From: Nocardia sp. NBC_01730
GTDB lineage: Bacteria; Actinomycetota; Actinomycetes; Mycobacteriales; Mycobacteriaceae
Assembly: GCF_035920445.1 (NCBI RefSeq)
Contig: NZ_CP109162.1
Coordinates: 5,704,001-5,768,000, forward strand
Length of the DNA: 64,000 bases
Reading direction: 5' to 3'
How positions within the stretch are numbered: the first letter of the stretch is position 1; each line of letters starts with the position of its first letter. Shown in pieces: positions 1-8,535 of the stretch. Under the pieces are notes generated by a model, which saw only the letters and a program-made list of their open reading frames with translations, did not search any database and was not told the DNA's origin. The position numbers were made by a program, and so were the translations under genes.

Positions 1-1
1 G

Positions 2-3000
2 AACCGGCGCTGGTGGCGGTTCACCGCGGCGTGGATTCCGTTGCTTGTGCTCGCCACGTTCTGGTGGGTGGTGCCGCTGCTGCTGCTCGGCAAGGTGAGT
101 CCGCCGTTCTTGGATTACATCGAATCCTCCGGGGTGACCACGCAGTGGGCCTCGCTCGGCGAGGTGCTGCGGGGCACCGACAGCTGGACTCCGTTCGTCT
201 CGCCGGAACGTATCGCGGGCGCGGTACTGGTGACCCAGCCCGCGGCGGTGCTCGCGACCGGGTTGCTCGCGGCGGCGGGCATGGCCGGGCTCGCCCTGCG
301 ATCCATGCCGTGTCGCGGCAGGCTCGCCGTGATCCTGTGCGTCGGGCTGGTCGGCATCTGCGCAGGGTACGTTGGCGAGCTGGGCGGGCCGTTCGCGGAA
401 TCGGTGCGGGTCTTCCTGGATTCCGGCGGCGCCCCGCTGCGGAACGTGCACAAACTGGAACCGCTGATCCGCATTCCCCTCGTGCTCGGCCTCGCCCAAC
501 TTCTTGCCAGGGTTCCGCTGCCCGGCTCGGTGCCCATGCGGGTGTGGCGCGCCGCGTTCGCGCACCCGGAGCGGGATCGCGCGGTCGCGGTCGCCGCGCT
601 GATCCTGACCGCACTGGCGCTGTCCACGTCGCTGGCTTGGACCGCCAAGCTCGCACCGCGCGGTGCCTACGACCGGGTGCCCGCCTACTGGCAGCAGACC
701 GCGGACTGGCTGCGGCACAATGCCTCCGACACCCGCGCCCTTGTGGTGCCCGGCGCGCCGTTCGGCAGCCAGGTCTGGGGACTGACCCGGGACGAACCAC
801 TGCAGGCGCTGGCGAGCACACCGTGGGCGATTCGCGACGCGGTGCCGCTGAACCCGCCGGGCACCATCCGCGCGATGGATTCGGTGCAGCGGTTGATCGC
901 CGACGGCAGGCCGTCGGCGGGGCTGGCCGAGACACTGGCCGGACAGGGTATCGGAATCGTGGTGCTGCGCAACGACCTCGATCCCGATACTTCCCGGTCG
1001 ACGCGTCCGATTCTGGCGCACCGAGCGCTCGACGGCTCCCCCGGCTTGAGCAAGGTCGCCGCGTTCGGCAACCCGATCGAATCGGTGGTGATCGCCGACG
1101 GTCTGGTGGCCGACGGCGATCTGCGCCCGCCATATCCGGCGATCGAGATCTATCGGGTGGATACGAGTCCGCCGGGAACGCCCACCGAAGTGCGCGGGGG
1201 GACCGGCGCCCCGAACTCGTTCTCCGGCGCCTATACCGTCCCGCTCGGGCAGGTCCCAGTCGTGCAAGGCGGCCCGGAGGTGCTCGAACGACTGCACCGC
1301 GATCCGGGAACGACCGAGACTCCCAGCTTGCTCGCCGCGGACGCGGCTCGGGCCGGACTGCCCCTCGGCCCGGTGACGATCACCGATACTCCGATGGATC
1401 GCGAGGCCGATTTCGGCCGGGTGGACAACCACAATTCCGCGCTCCGTGCTGCCGACGACGCGCGCCGCACGCACAATCTGGTGCCCGACTATCCGGTGCC
1501 CGACACCGAGCTGGTGCGCGGCGAGTGGTCGGGCGCGACGATCACCGCATCGAGCTCGGCCGCGGACGCCACCCAGCTCGGTGGCGCGGCGCCGGGCAGT
1601 TCGACCGCGGCCGTGGTCGACGGCGATCCGGCCACCGCTTGGATCAGCAACGGCATCGAGCGCGCACTGGGGCAGTGGCTTCGGCTGGACCTCGACCACC
1701 CGATCAAGACCGGACAGCTGAACCTGACCACCAGCTCGGCTGCCATCGGTGACCCGGTCAAGTGGGTCGAGGTGCGCACCGCGAACGGCACCGTCTCGGC
1801 CAGGGTGCCCGAACCTGGTGTGCCCGTTTCGGTCTCACTGCCCGCAGGCACGACCGACTGGCTGACCATCACGGCCATCCGCACCGAAAGTGGTTCCCGC
1901 GGCGGACAATTCGGCATCAGCGAACTCGCCCTGAACGACTATTCGGTGCGTGATGCGCCGGTCCGCGTCGCTATCCGGCATCGCACGGTGCTGCCGCCCA
2001 CACCGGCGGGCGCACAGGTCCGCGCATGGGATCTGGGGCAGGAATTCCCTGGCCGCAGTGCCTGTTTCGATTCGCCCGATCGGGTTCGATGCAGCAAGGG
2101 CCTCGCGTTGGCTCCGGAGGAACCGGGAACGTTCGAGCGCACCCTGTCTGTGCCGGAGCCGATGTCGGTGACCCCGGAATTGACGGTCCGAACCAGGCAA
2201 GGTCCGGCGCTGGAGGCGCTGCTGACCGACGACGGCCGGCCGGTAGCCCGGGGCAAAGCCGACGTCGGCGACCTACGGGGCGCCGCGTTCGCCGCGACCG
2301 ACGGCGACCCGCGCACGAGTTGGACCGCGCCGGAGGGCTCGGTCCGGGACCTGACCGGTGGCAGGCCGACGCTCACGATCGAACTGCCCGAACCCGCCCT
2401 GGTGACCGGATTGGAGCTGACCCCCTCGCTCGGCGGGCTGCCCGCGGCGCCCACCTCGGTGACGGTGAATCTCGGCGACGGCCCTCAGGTGCGTGAGCTG
2501 GACGAGCGTTCCCCGGGTGCACCGTCCCGAATCTCCCTGCACCCCACCGTGACCGACCGGATCGAACTCAGCCTGCGCACCTGGACACCGGTGCTTGACC
2601 AGACCGCACTCGGCTTCGTGCAGACGCAGCCGCCCGGCCTCGCCGAGGTGGCGGTCCTCGGACCGGACTATCCCGAACCCGCGCCGCTCGACCGCGAGAT
2701 CACCGTCCCGTGCGCGCTCGGCCCAACCATCAGCGTCGGCGCCCAGGTCCGGCACACCACCGTCACCGCTACCTTCGACGAACTCCGCTCTGGCGCACCG
2801 GTTCCAGCCCGAGTCTGCACCGCCGGCGAACGCGTCGAGCCAGAGACCGCGCCCCAGGGCGAATACGCCCTGCCGCAGGGCCGGGTCGACGTAACGGTCG
2901 GGCCGACCGACCTGTTCTTCGTGGATCGGCTGCGCCTGAACCGCAGCGAACCGGCGTCCGCGACGCAGGGCAAACAATTTCTGTCGCAAAGCCAAGCCGA

Positions 3001-3739
3001 CGTAACGGTTGACCCCACCGGCCTGTTCTCGGTCGATCCGCTGCGCACGGACCGCACCGAGCCGACCTCCCCCGCACCGCAGCAGTGGGACGCGGACACT
3101 CGTCTGCTCGTGCTGCCGCTGAGCACCAATGTCGGTTGGCGTGCGACGGCGACGGATGGACGTGTCCTCGAACCGGTGGTGGCCAACGGCTGGCAACAAG
3201 CCTGGCTGCTGCCCATCGACGTCACCGGCCCGGTCACGGTCTCCTTCCCGGCCGACCGCTGGTACCGACTCGGCATCTTCGGCGGCCTGCTACTGCTGCT
3301 TCCGCTCGCGGTCCTCGCGATTCCTCGCCGCGCACGGAGGGAGAAACAACCTGCTTCCGACCCCGATCGCGCCGTCGACGCGCAGGAGGAGGAGGAGGAG
3401 CTGGGCACGGGAGCGGATTCGGCACCGCGCACCTGGGGCAGATGGTGGCAGGCAGCGGTCGGGCTCGCCGCCGCGACCACGCTGATCGCGGGCCCGGTCG
3501 GTACCGTCGCAACGGTGATCGCCTTGGCCGCAACCCGTTTCGCGCCGCACGCTGCTCCGCGCGCACTCGTCGTCGTGGCGGGCGTCGGCACGGCGTTGTC
3601 CGCCACCGCGTTGTCCACCGGACCGTGGCGCTCGCCCGACGGTTACATGGGCGGGTCGCTGCTCGTGCAGCTGCCCGCGCTGCTCGCGGTCGTCGCCGTG
3701 GGGGTCGCGGCGCTGCCCCGCCGACGAGGCGCAGGCTAG
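2..3739 (+). CDS. aftD: Alpha-(1->3)-arabinofuranosyltransferase AftD, 5'-truncated
   Basis: The reading frame is open from base 2 and ends at 3739, giving about 1245 residues without the N-terminus. Family members are about 1400 residues, so roughly 150-200 are missing. AftD is a GT-C enzyme of the plasma membrane that adds alpha-1,3 arabinofuranose branches to arabinogalactan and lipoarabinomannan from decaprenyl-phospho-arabinose. The visible part starts in the last membrane helices of the GT-C core. Two discoidin/carbohydrate-binding-like modules follow, each with a DGDPxTxW-type motif (near bases 1620 and 2300). Four helices close the protein after base 3250. The DUF3068 protein, acyltransferase and flippase downstream fit an envelope glycan locus. 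A duplicated segment near the C-terminus is described separately. Confidence 0.9.
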   Translation, partial: NRRWWRFTAAWIPLLVLATFWWVVPLLLLGKVSPPFLDYIESSGVTTQWASLGEVLRGTDSWTPFVSPERIAGAVLVTQPAAVLATGLLAAAGMAGLALRSMPCRGRLAVILCVGLVGICAGYVGELGGPFAESVRVFLDSGGAPLRNVHKLEPLIRIPLVLGLAQLLARVPLPGSVPMRVWRAAFAHPERDRAVAVAALILTALALSTSLAWTAKLAPRGAYDRVPAYWQQTADWLRHNASDTRALVVPGAPFGSQVWGLTRDEPLQALASTPWAIRDAVPLNPPGTIRAMDSVQRLIADGRPSAGLAETLAGQGIGIVVLRNDLDPDTSRSTRPILAHRALDGSPGLSKVAAFGNPIESVVIADGLVADGDLRPPYPAIEIYRVDTSPPGTPTEVRGGTGAPNSFSGAYTVPLGQVPVVQGGPEVLERLHRDPGTTETPSLLAADAARAGLPLGPVTITDTPMDREADFGRVDNHNSALRAADDARRTHNLVPDYPVPDTELVRGEWSGATITASSSAADATQLGGAAPGSSTAAVVDGDPATAWISNGIERALGQWLRLDLDHPIKTGQLNLTTSSAAIGDPVKWVEVRTANGTVSARVPEPGVPVSVSLPAGTTDWLTITAIRTESGSRGGQFGISELALNDYSVRDAPVRVAIRHRTVLPPTPAGAQVRAWDLGQEFPGRSACFDSPDRVRCSKGLALAPEEPGTFERTLSVPEPMSVTPELTVRTRQGPALEALLTDDGRPVARGKADVGDLRGAAFAATDGDPRTSWTAPEGSVRDLTGGRPTLTIELPEPALVTGLELTPSLGGLPAAPTSVTVNLGDGPQVRELDERSPGAPSRISLHPTVTDRIELSLRTWTPVLDQTALGFVQTQPPGLAEVAVLGPDYPEPAPLDREITVPCALGPTISVGAQVRHTTVTATFDELRSGAPVPARVCTAGERVEPETAPQGEYALPQGRVDVTVGPTDLFFVDRLRLNRSEPASATQGKQFLSQSQADVTVDPTGLFSVDPLRTDRTEPTSPAPQQWDADTRLLVLPLSTNVGWRATATDGRVLEPVVANGWQQAWLLPIDVTGPVTVSFPADRWYRLGIFGGLLLLLPLAVLAIPRRARREKQPASDPDRAVDAQEEEEELGTGADSAPRTWGRWWQAAVGLAAATTLIAGPVGTVATVIALAATRFAPHAAPRALVVVAGVGTALSATALSTGPWRSPDGYMGGSLLVQLPALLAVVAVGVAALPRRRGAG
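2885..3075 (+). repeat. Imperfect 111-bp tandem duplication inside aftD
   Basis: Two in-frame copies begin around bases 2888 and 2999, so the period is 111 bp (37 codons). Both begin GACGTAACGGT and encode similar strings: DVTVGPTDLFFVDRLRLNR, then DVTVDPTGLFSVDPLRTDR. They lie in the linker between the last beta-rich module and the C-terminal membrane helices. The copies have diverged, so this is an old or degenerating duplication. Confidence 0.75.
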
Positions 3740-3849
3740 CCCGCGATCCGAAGTCCAGCGCGGAGGGCTGATCGCCGACCGGATATTCCCTCGCGAACGC
3801 ATCGATTCGGCGTGCGCCGCAAAGGCGCTCGTTGCTAACGTGAGCACGC

Positions 3850-4350
3850 GTGAATACCTGTGCCGAATGCGGTTTCGTCTACGACTTGGCTTCGGCGGCC
3901 GACGTGCCGTCACTGGCGCGGGAGCACGCCGTGGAGTACGCCGACCTGCTCGGCGGCGATCCCGGCAAGCTACGACAGCACAGGGAGCCCGAGGTGTGGT
4001 CGCCCTTGGAGTACGCCTGCCATGTGCGGGACGTGCTGCTCGCGCAGCGTGAACGCGTGCTCACCGCCCGCCGCATCGACAACCCGCCCGCGACGCTGAT
4101 GGGCCGCGACGAACGGGTCGAGCACGATGGCTACGCGGAGCAGAACCCCGCGGATGTGGCCCGACAGATCCGCGATGCCGCGCTGCTGTTCGCGAACGTG
4201 CTGGAGCGGCTCGGCGAGGCGGACTGGGAACGCACTCTGATATTCGCCTACCCCGAGCCGCAGGAGCGTTCGCTGCGCTGGCTCGCGCTACACACCCTGC
4301 ACGAACTGCGCCACCACCTGCTGGACATGCATCGACAGCTGGATGGCTGA
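3850..4350 (+). CDS. DinB-family four-helix protein with N-terminal CxxC
   Basis: This 166-residue protein has the DinB/YfiT-like layout: a four-helix bundle with histidines placed for a metal site. H58 sits in a CHVRDVL segment and a His-rich helix, LHTLHELRHHLLDMH, lies at the C-terminus. It opens with CAECGF, a CxxC common in actinobacterial members of this group. DinB-like proteins include metal-dependent, thiol-dependent transferases such as the mycothiol-dependent maleylpyruvate isomerase. No substrate can be deduced here. The GTG start at 3850 is about 8 bases after TAACGT, suggesting a leaderless or near-leaderless transcript. It faces the acyltransferase convergently. Confidence 0.75.
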   Translation: MNTCAECGFVYDLASAADVPSLAREHAVEYADLLGGDPGKLRQHREPEVWSPLEYACHVRDVLLAQRERVLTARRIDNPPATLMGRDERVEHDGYAEQNPADVARQIRDAALLFANVLERLGEADWERTLIFAYPEPQERSLRWLALHTLHELRHHLLDMHRQLDG

Positions 4351-4367
4351 TGCCGCGGGACCGCCGA

Positions 4368-5660
4368 TCAGGGCGCGGGTTCGATCGCCGGGGCCCGCTT
4401 CGTCCGGTCTCTGCCGCGAGCCCAGCGGCGCACCGGCTCCTCGACCAGCGCGTAGCTTGCGGACGCGACGGGAAGGGTGATGGCGACCGTGAGGATCAGG
4501 ACGTAGCAGAAGTCTCCTTGGAAGGGCAGAATTCCGAACACCGGGAACACGATCGACAGCACCGCGAGGTGCCAGATGAAGATGCCGTAGGACCAGCGTC
4601 CGATCGTCGCGGCCAGCGGTGATTCCAGCCAGCGGTGTTGTTTCGACCGACCTGCAAGCAGTCGCCAGCGGTGTTGTTTCGACCGACCTGCAAGCAGTCG
4701 CCAGCGGTGTTGTTTCGACCGACCTGCAAGCAGTCGCCAGCGGTGCGGTCGCGCCGCCGGATCCCGTAGCACCAGCGGCGCGAGCAGGGCGAACCCGATG
4801 ATCGTGCCAAGCCCCATCTTCACCGCGTATTGCCACGGTTCGGCGCGGGCCAGCCCTGCCGGGCCGGCCAGATCGGTCGCCGCGAGCAGGAAAGCGACCG
4901 ACGCGACTGTCCACATCAACGGCTGGTTCGCCGCGACCTTCCACCAGTTCGATAGCCGCACGCTGGTATCGGCCAGCTCCGCGAGGAGCATGCCCGCCGC
5001 GAACCAGGGCAGATAACCGGGCAGCCAGTTGTCGGCGTGGATGGCGTCAGGCGTGGGCACCGGAATGAAGTTCCACACCAGGCTGATCGCCCCGAGCGCG
5101 AGAATCACCGGCACCCGCAGGCGCGCCGCGGACCCACGCAACCGGACCAGCGCGAACGCCAGCACGGGCAGCACCAGATAGAAGGCGACCTCGACCGAAA
5201 GGCTCCACATCTGGGTCAGCCCGTCGGTGAGTGTCAGTGGCACGAACACCTGCAGAAGCGCCAGATTCGACACCCACACCCGCAGGCCCGCGGTCCCGGC
5301 CGCGCTCGGCAGCAGCACCAGCACCGCGCATACCACCACCCAATACGCGGGCAGGATACGCGCGGCGCGATGCCGCAGGTAGTACCCGACCGACGGTGCG
5401 CTGCCCAGCCCACGCGCCGCCGCCGCGTGCGGGCGCCACAGCAGGAATCCGGACAGCGCGAAGAACACCGCGACCGCCATGTCGAACCGGCCCCATACCC
5501 GGCCGATGACCGGCGTACCCGCGGCGCCGGTCTGAAAAGCGACGTGGGTCAGTAGCACTCCGAGAGCGGCCATGCCGCGCATGCCTTCCAGCGCGGGCAC
5601 GAACGCGCGCGAGCGCACCCGTTCGGTCGCGGGGGCAGCGATGGACAGAGTCGCGGTCAT
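4368..5660 (-). CDS. Acyltransferase family 3 (OafA/YrhL-like) membrane protein
   Basis: About 430 residues with roughly ten membrane helices. The family signature RSRAFVPALEGMRGMAALGVLLTHVAF holds the conserved R/E and the catalytic-type His in the first helix. Acyltransferase-3 proteins O-acylate extracytoplasmic glycans or lipids. From memory, the M. tuberculosis gene in this position is Rv0228. I chose the ATG at 5660 because a GGAG stands 4 bases upstream; the longer in-frame start at 5717 adds an unlikely segment. Between two late helices the protein carries three copies of a 12-residue unit (HRWRLLAGRSKQ), produced by a DNA minisatellite. Two of these copies are probably extra compared with a normal loop. 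Confidence 0.85.
   Translation of the reverse strand: MTATLSIAAPATERVRSRAFVPALEGMRGMAALGVLLTHVAFQTGAAGTPVIGRVWGRFDMAVAVFFALSGFLLWRPHAAAARGLGSAPSVGYYLRHRAARILPAYWVVVCAVLVLLPSAAGTAGLRVWVSNLALLQVFVPLTLTDGLTQMWSLSVEVAFYLVLPVLAFALVRLRGSAARLRVPVILALGAISLVWNFIPVPTPDAIHADNWLPGYLPWFAAGMLLAELADTSVRLSNWWKVAANQPLMWTVASVAFLLAATDLAGPAGLARAEPWQYAVKMGLGTIIGFALLAPLVLRDPAARPHRWRLLAGRSKQHRWRLLAGRSKQHRWRLLAGRSKQHRWLESPLAATIGRWSYGIFIWHLAVLSIVFPVFGILPFQGDFCYVLILTVAITLPVASASYALVEEPVRRWARGRDRTKRAPAIEPAP
4629..4745 (+). repeat. 36-bp minisatellite, three perfect copies plus 9 bp
   Basis: Units at 4629-4664, 4665-4700 and 4701-4736 are identical and begin CCAGCGGTGTTGTTTCGACC. A fourth starts at 4737 and breaks off after CCAGCGGTG. 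The period is 12 codons, so copy-number changes keep the acyltransferase (minus strand) in frame. Perfect identity implies recent expansion or ongoing slippage. Confidence 0.97.
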
Positions 5661-5862
5661 CAGGCTCCAGTCTGCCTTGCCGATCCACAGGTGATAGGTC
5701 GGCGTTTCAGATCTCACGCTAGACTCGGGCGATTTCTCGGTCGTTTCGGCCTCGACGCCGCATGCTACGACATCGGACTGTTAGTGTCGGGGCTCACGAG
5801 TGCCGCGGCCTGCCCGCAGTACTCGGCGGAAGGACCTGTGTTCTACGACGAGGAGAGTTTGC

Positions 5863-7017
5863 ATGGCACTGAGTGCCGGTACCAGAAGGACGGTGGCCTG
5901 CCTGCTCGTGGGTCTCGGCGCGTTGCTGATCGTCGCCGCGCTGATGATTCCGATCTACACCGTCGGCAAACTGGCGAAAACTCCCCTCGACATCGAGATC
6001 ACCACGATCGCGACGAACCAGCCGGGTGAGGACAGCCTCGTGCTCGACGCCAAGTCGCTCACCGCGCCGGAGGGGTCGGCGAAGGTCGATACCAATGTTC
6101 CCCTGGTCTCGCAGCGGTTCCTCACCGTCGAGGACCCGGCCGACGCCGACGAGATGACGGTGCAGGCGGGCCAGACGCTGCGTCGCATCGACAAGCAGGG
6201 CGACACCGGCCTGCTGACCGCGACCATCGACCGGGTGACCATCGACCGCAAGACCGGCATGCCGGTGGACAAGGAGCCCAACGGCTCCATCGCGGTCACC
6301 ACGACCAAAGAAGGCGAGAACATCGCCGACCCGGTGCAGCACACCGGCCTGCAGTACCGGTTCCCGATCGGCACCGAGAAGAAGAGCTACCCGTACTTCG
6401 ATCTCAACGCACGCAAGACCTCCGACGCCAACTTCGTCGAAGAAACTGAGATCAACAACATGAGGGTCTACCACTTCCAGCAGTCGGTGCCGGCCACGAG
6501 CCTGTGGGACGTGGTGCAGGCGCCGACGAACCGGCTGAGCCTGCCGGCCGCCAAGTGGGGCGTCGAGGGTGGCGAGACCCCGGTCACCATGACCCGGTTC
6601 TACACCAATACCCGCGACATATGGGTTGAGCCCAAGACCGGCACGGTGATCAAGGGCAGCGAGCAGATCCACCTCTACTACGCGCGCAGCGCGGACAAGC
6701 CGGAGGTCACCGCGCTGAAGTCGCACCTCGTGTTCGACGAGAACACCATCGAATCCCAGATCGCGGTGGCCAAGGAGAACATCGACAAGCTGTCGCTGTA
6801 CGGCCGGATTATGCCGATCGTGTTCGGCATCCTCGGCGTGATCGCGCTGATCGTCGGCGTATTCCTCGGTATCCGTGGCGGGTCGGCTCCGGCGCCCGCG
6901 CGCCCTGGCGGCCGCCCGGGTCAGCGTCCAAGCGGATCGGCTCCGAAGCGCGCCACTCCGAACCGAGGCGCCGACGATGCGCCCACCGAGCAGATCAGGA
7001 TCACCAAGCAGCCCTGA
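5863..7017 (+). CDS. DUF3068 (PorA-family) membrane-anchored envelope protein
   Basis: 384 residues. One N-terminal helix (about residues 9-35) and one C-terminal helix (about 320-345) flank a large extracytoplasmic domain. A short basic Pro/Arg-rich tail ends the protein inside the cell. This matches PF11271/DUF3068, a family limited to mycolate actinobacteria. From memory the M. tuberculosis ortholog is Rv0227c, and a corynebacterial member (LmcA) is reported to act in lipomannan maturation. The ATG at 5863 has AGGAG 7 bases upstream. A strong hairpin follows the stop. The divergent acyltransferase next door is also the neighbour in M. tuberculosis. Confidence 0.85.
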   Translation: MALSAGTRRTVACLLVGLGALLIVAALMIPIYTVGKLAKTPLDIEITTIATNQPGEDSLVLDAKSLTAPEGSAKVDTNVPLVSQRFLTVEDPADADEMTVQAGQTLRRIDKQGDTGLLTATIDRVTIDRKTGMPVDKEPNGSIAVTTTKEGENIADPVQHTGLQYRFPIGTEKKSYPYFDLNARKTSDANFVEETEINNMRVYHFQQSVPATSLWDVVQAPTNRLSLPAAKWGVEGGETPVTMTRFYTNTRDIWVEPKTGTVIKGSEQIHLYYARSADKPEVTALKSHLVFDENTIESQIAVAKENIDKLSLYGRIMPIVFGILGVIALIVGVFLGIRGGSAPAPARPGGRPGQRPSGSAPKRATPNRGADDAPTEQIRITKQP

Positions 7018-7035
7018 CCCCGCTGAGCAGTACCG

Positions 7036-7071
7036 ATTCGGCTCCCCGCCATCCCGGCTGGGGAGCCGAAT
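7036..7071 (+). terminator. Intrinsic-type terminator after the DUF3068 gene
   Basis: A perfect 12-bp stem, ATTCGGCTCCCC pairing with GGGGAGCCGAAT, has a 12-base loop and a short T-containing tail. It lies 18 bases after the DUF3068 stop. The flippase gene converges from the other side, so it may serve both strands. Confidence 0.85.
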
Positions 7072-7127
7072 TCGTTTCGGGGCTCAGGCTCTGGCCGCCG
7101 TCAGTGGATACGCGACCGCGTGTGCGG

Positions 7128-8372
7128 TCAACCGCCTGGGCGCAGCGGCTCCGCGCGCGTCGTGTGATCGGCGGTGCGCAGGACGATCACGGCGACCAGC
7201 AGAGTCGTGGTGGCCGCGACCGACGCGGCCGTCGTGATGAGGGCGGGAACCGAGCGGGCGAACGACACCATCAGCGTGACTTCGACGGCCAGCCCCAACC
7301 AGGTGACCACGGCGAGCGCGGTGCGGTCAACGGCGATAGCCGAGAGCATCGCACCCTGTAGCACGGCCAGAAGCGCGCCATGCAGCGCGAACAACCACAG
7401 CAGGCCCTGGATCGGCGCGTAGTCCTTGCCCGCGAGCAGTGGCGCGAGCGGCGCGGCGAGCGCGGCGCCGAGCACCGCGACGATGCCGATTCCGCTGAGC
7501 ACCGCCAGCGCGGCCCTGATCGCGTGCGCCGAGTGGGTCGGCTGGGCCATTCGCGGATAAAGCACGACGCCGACGGCCTGCGGCAGCCAGAACGCGATCT
7601 TGGCGGCGATGGTGCCGAGCGCGTAGCGGCTTGCGTCCACGTCGTCGAGCACGATCCGGACCACGATGAGGTCGGCTGACGACAGTGCCATCAGCGCGGC
7701 TTGGACCTGGGCGGCCCGCAGGACCGGCAGCACGTCGGCGGCCGCGACCACCTCGCCCTCCCCGGTTCCGGCGCGGACCCGCGATCGTGGTGAACCGGCG
7801 GTGGCCCTGGCGAACAGCGCCGCCACCGCGATCCCGCAGGCCGCCGCCCACAGCGCCGGCGCCGCACCGCCGCCCAGCGCCAGTACCACAAGCGCGGGAG
7901 CGACCCTGGCGATTCCCGCCACGCCGAGCACGACACCCAAGGCCCGGAACCGTTTGCCGCCCTGCAGAATCCCTTGCTCACCGGACAACAGCACCAGCGC
8001 GGGCGCCGCACCGAGTGCCCCGGCGGCCGCGGCCACACCGACGTTCAGCGTGACGGTCACCAGCGGCACCAGGACCGCGGCGACCACGGCGACGATCACC
8101 GCGCACCGCCACCGCAACCCGCGCAGCGCCGCCACGCCCGCCCCGCGGACCAGTTCCCTGGCCACCACGTTCTGCAACGCCAGCGCCGGCACCGCACACA
8201 ACAGCTGCGCCGCCAGCAGACTCGCGAACTCGCTGTACCCGGTGACCCCCAACCACCGTCCGGCCAGCAATTGCAACAGATACCCCGCGACGTTCGCGGT
8301 CATCGCCCCTGCTGTGACCAACGTCAGATCCGCCACCATAGGAAACCGACGGGCAGCAGACACGCCGCCCAT
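7128..8372 (-). CDS. Wzx/MATE-like polysaccharide flippase
   Basis: 414 residues with about twelve hydrophobic helices and no large soluble domain. The first helices (TLVTAGAMTANVAGYLLQLL, then GRWLGVTGYSEFASLLA) resemble polysaccharide export proteins that flip polyprenyl-linked oligosaccharides. The second half contains ADLIVVRIVLD and FWLPQAVGVVLYPRMAQ, also typical of this fold. The substrate is unknown; position beside AftD and a GT-C-like protein suggests an envelope glycan. The ATG at 8372 is preceded by GAGGTGGG. It is divergent from the gene at 8536. I do not recall a flippase at this point of the M. tuberculosis locus, so it may be an insertion. Confidence 0.75.
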   Translation of the reverse strand: MGGVSAARRFPMVADLTLVTAGAMTANVAGYLLQLLAGRWLGVTGYSEFASLLAAQLLCAVPALALQNVVARELVRGAGVAALRGLRWRCAVIVAVVAAVLVPLVTVTLNVGVAAAAGALGAAPALVLLSGEQGILQGGKRFRALGVVLGVAGIARVAPALVVLALGGGAAPALWAAACGIAVAALFARATAGSPRSRVRAGTGEGEVVAAADVLPVLRAAQVQAALMALSSADLIVVRIVLDDVDASRYALGTIAAKIAFWLPQAVGVVLYPRMAQPTHSAHAIRAALAVLSGIGIVAVLGAALAAPLAPLLAGKDYAPIQGLLWLFALHGALLAVLQGAMLSAIAVDRTALAVVTWLGLAVEVTLMVSFARSVPALITTAASVAATTTLLVAVIVLRTADHTTRAEPLRPGG

Positions 8373-8535
8373 CGTCCCACCTCGAACCCCCGACTCTCGC
8401 CCCGCCCCGCCGGACCTCGGGAGCCGTGTTTGCGCGGACGGTGCGTGGCGGCGAGCCGAATCGACCCGACGCTCGTCTCGCCCCGCCCATACCGACGACG
8501 CAGGGCAGTGCGGGCAGGACGTAGGGTGCTCAGGC

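Noticed and set aside
7666..8535. Upstream extension of the GT-C-like gene
   Set aside because: The extra codons lie antisense to the flippase and encode Pro/Thr-rich sequence unlike a membrane protein start; the GTG at 8536 gives a normal start.
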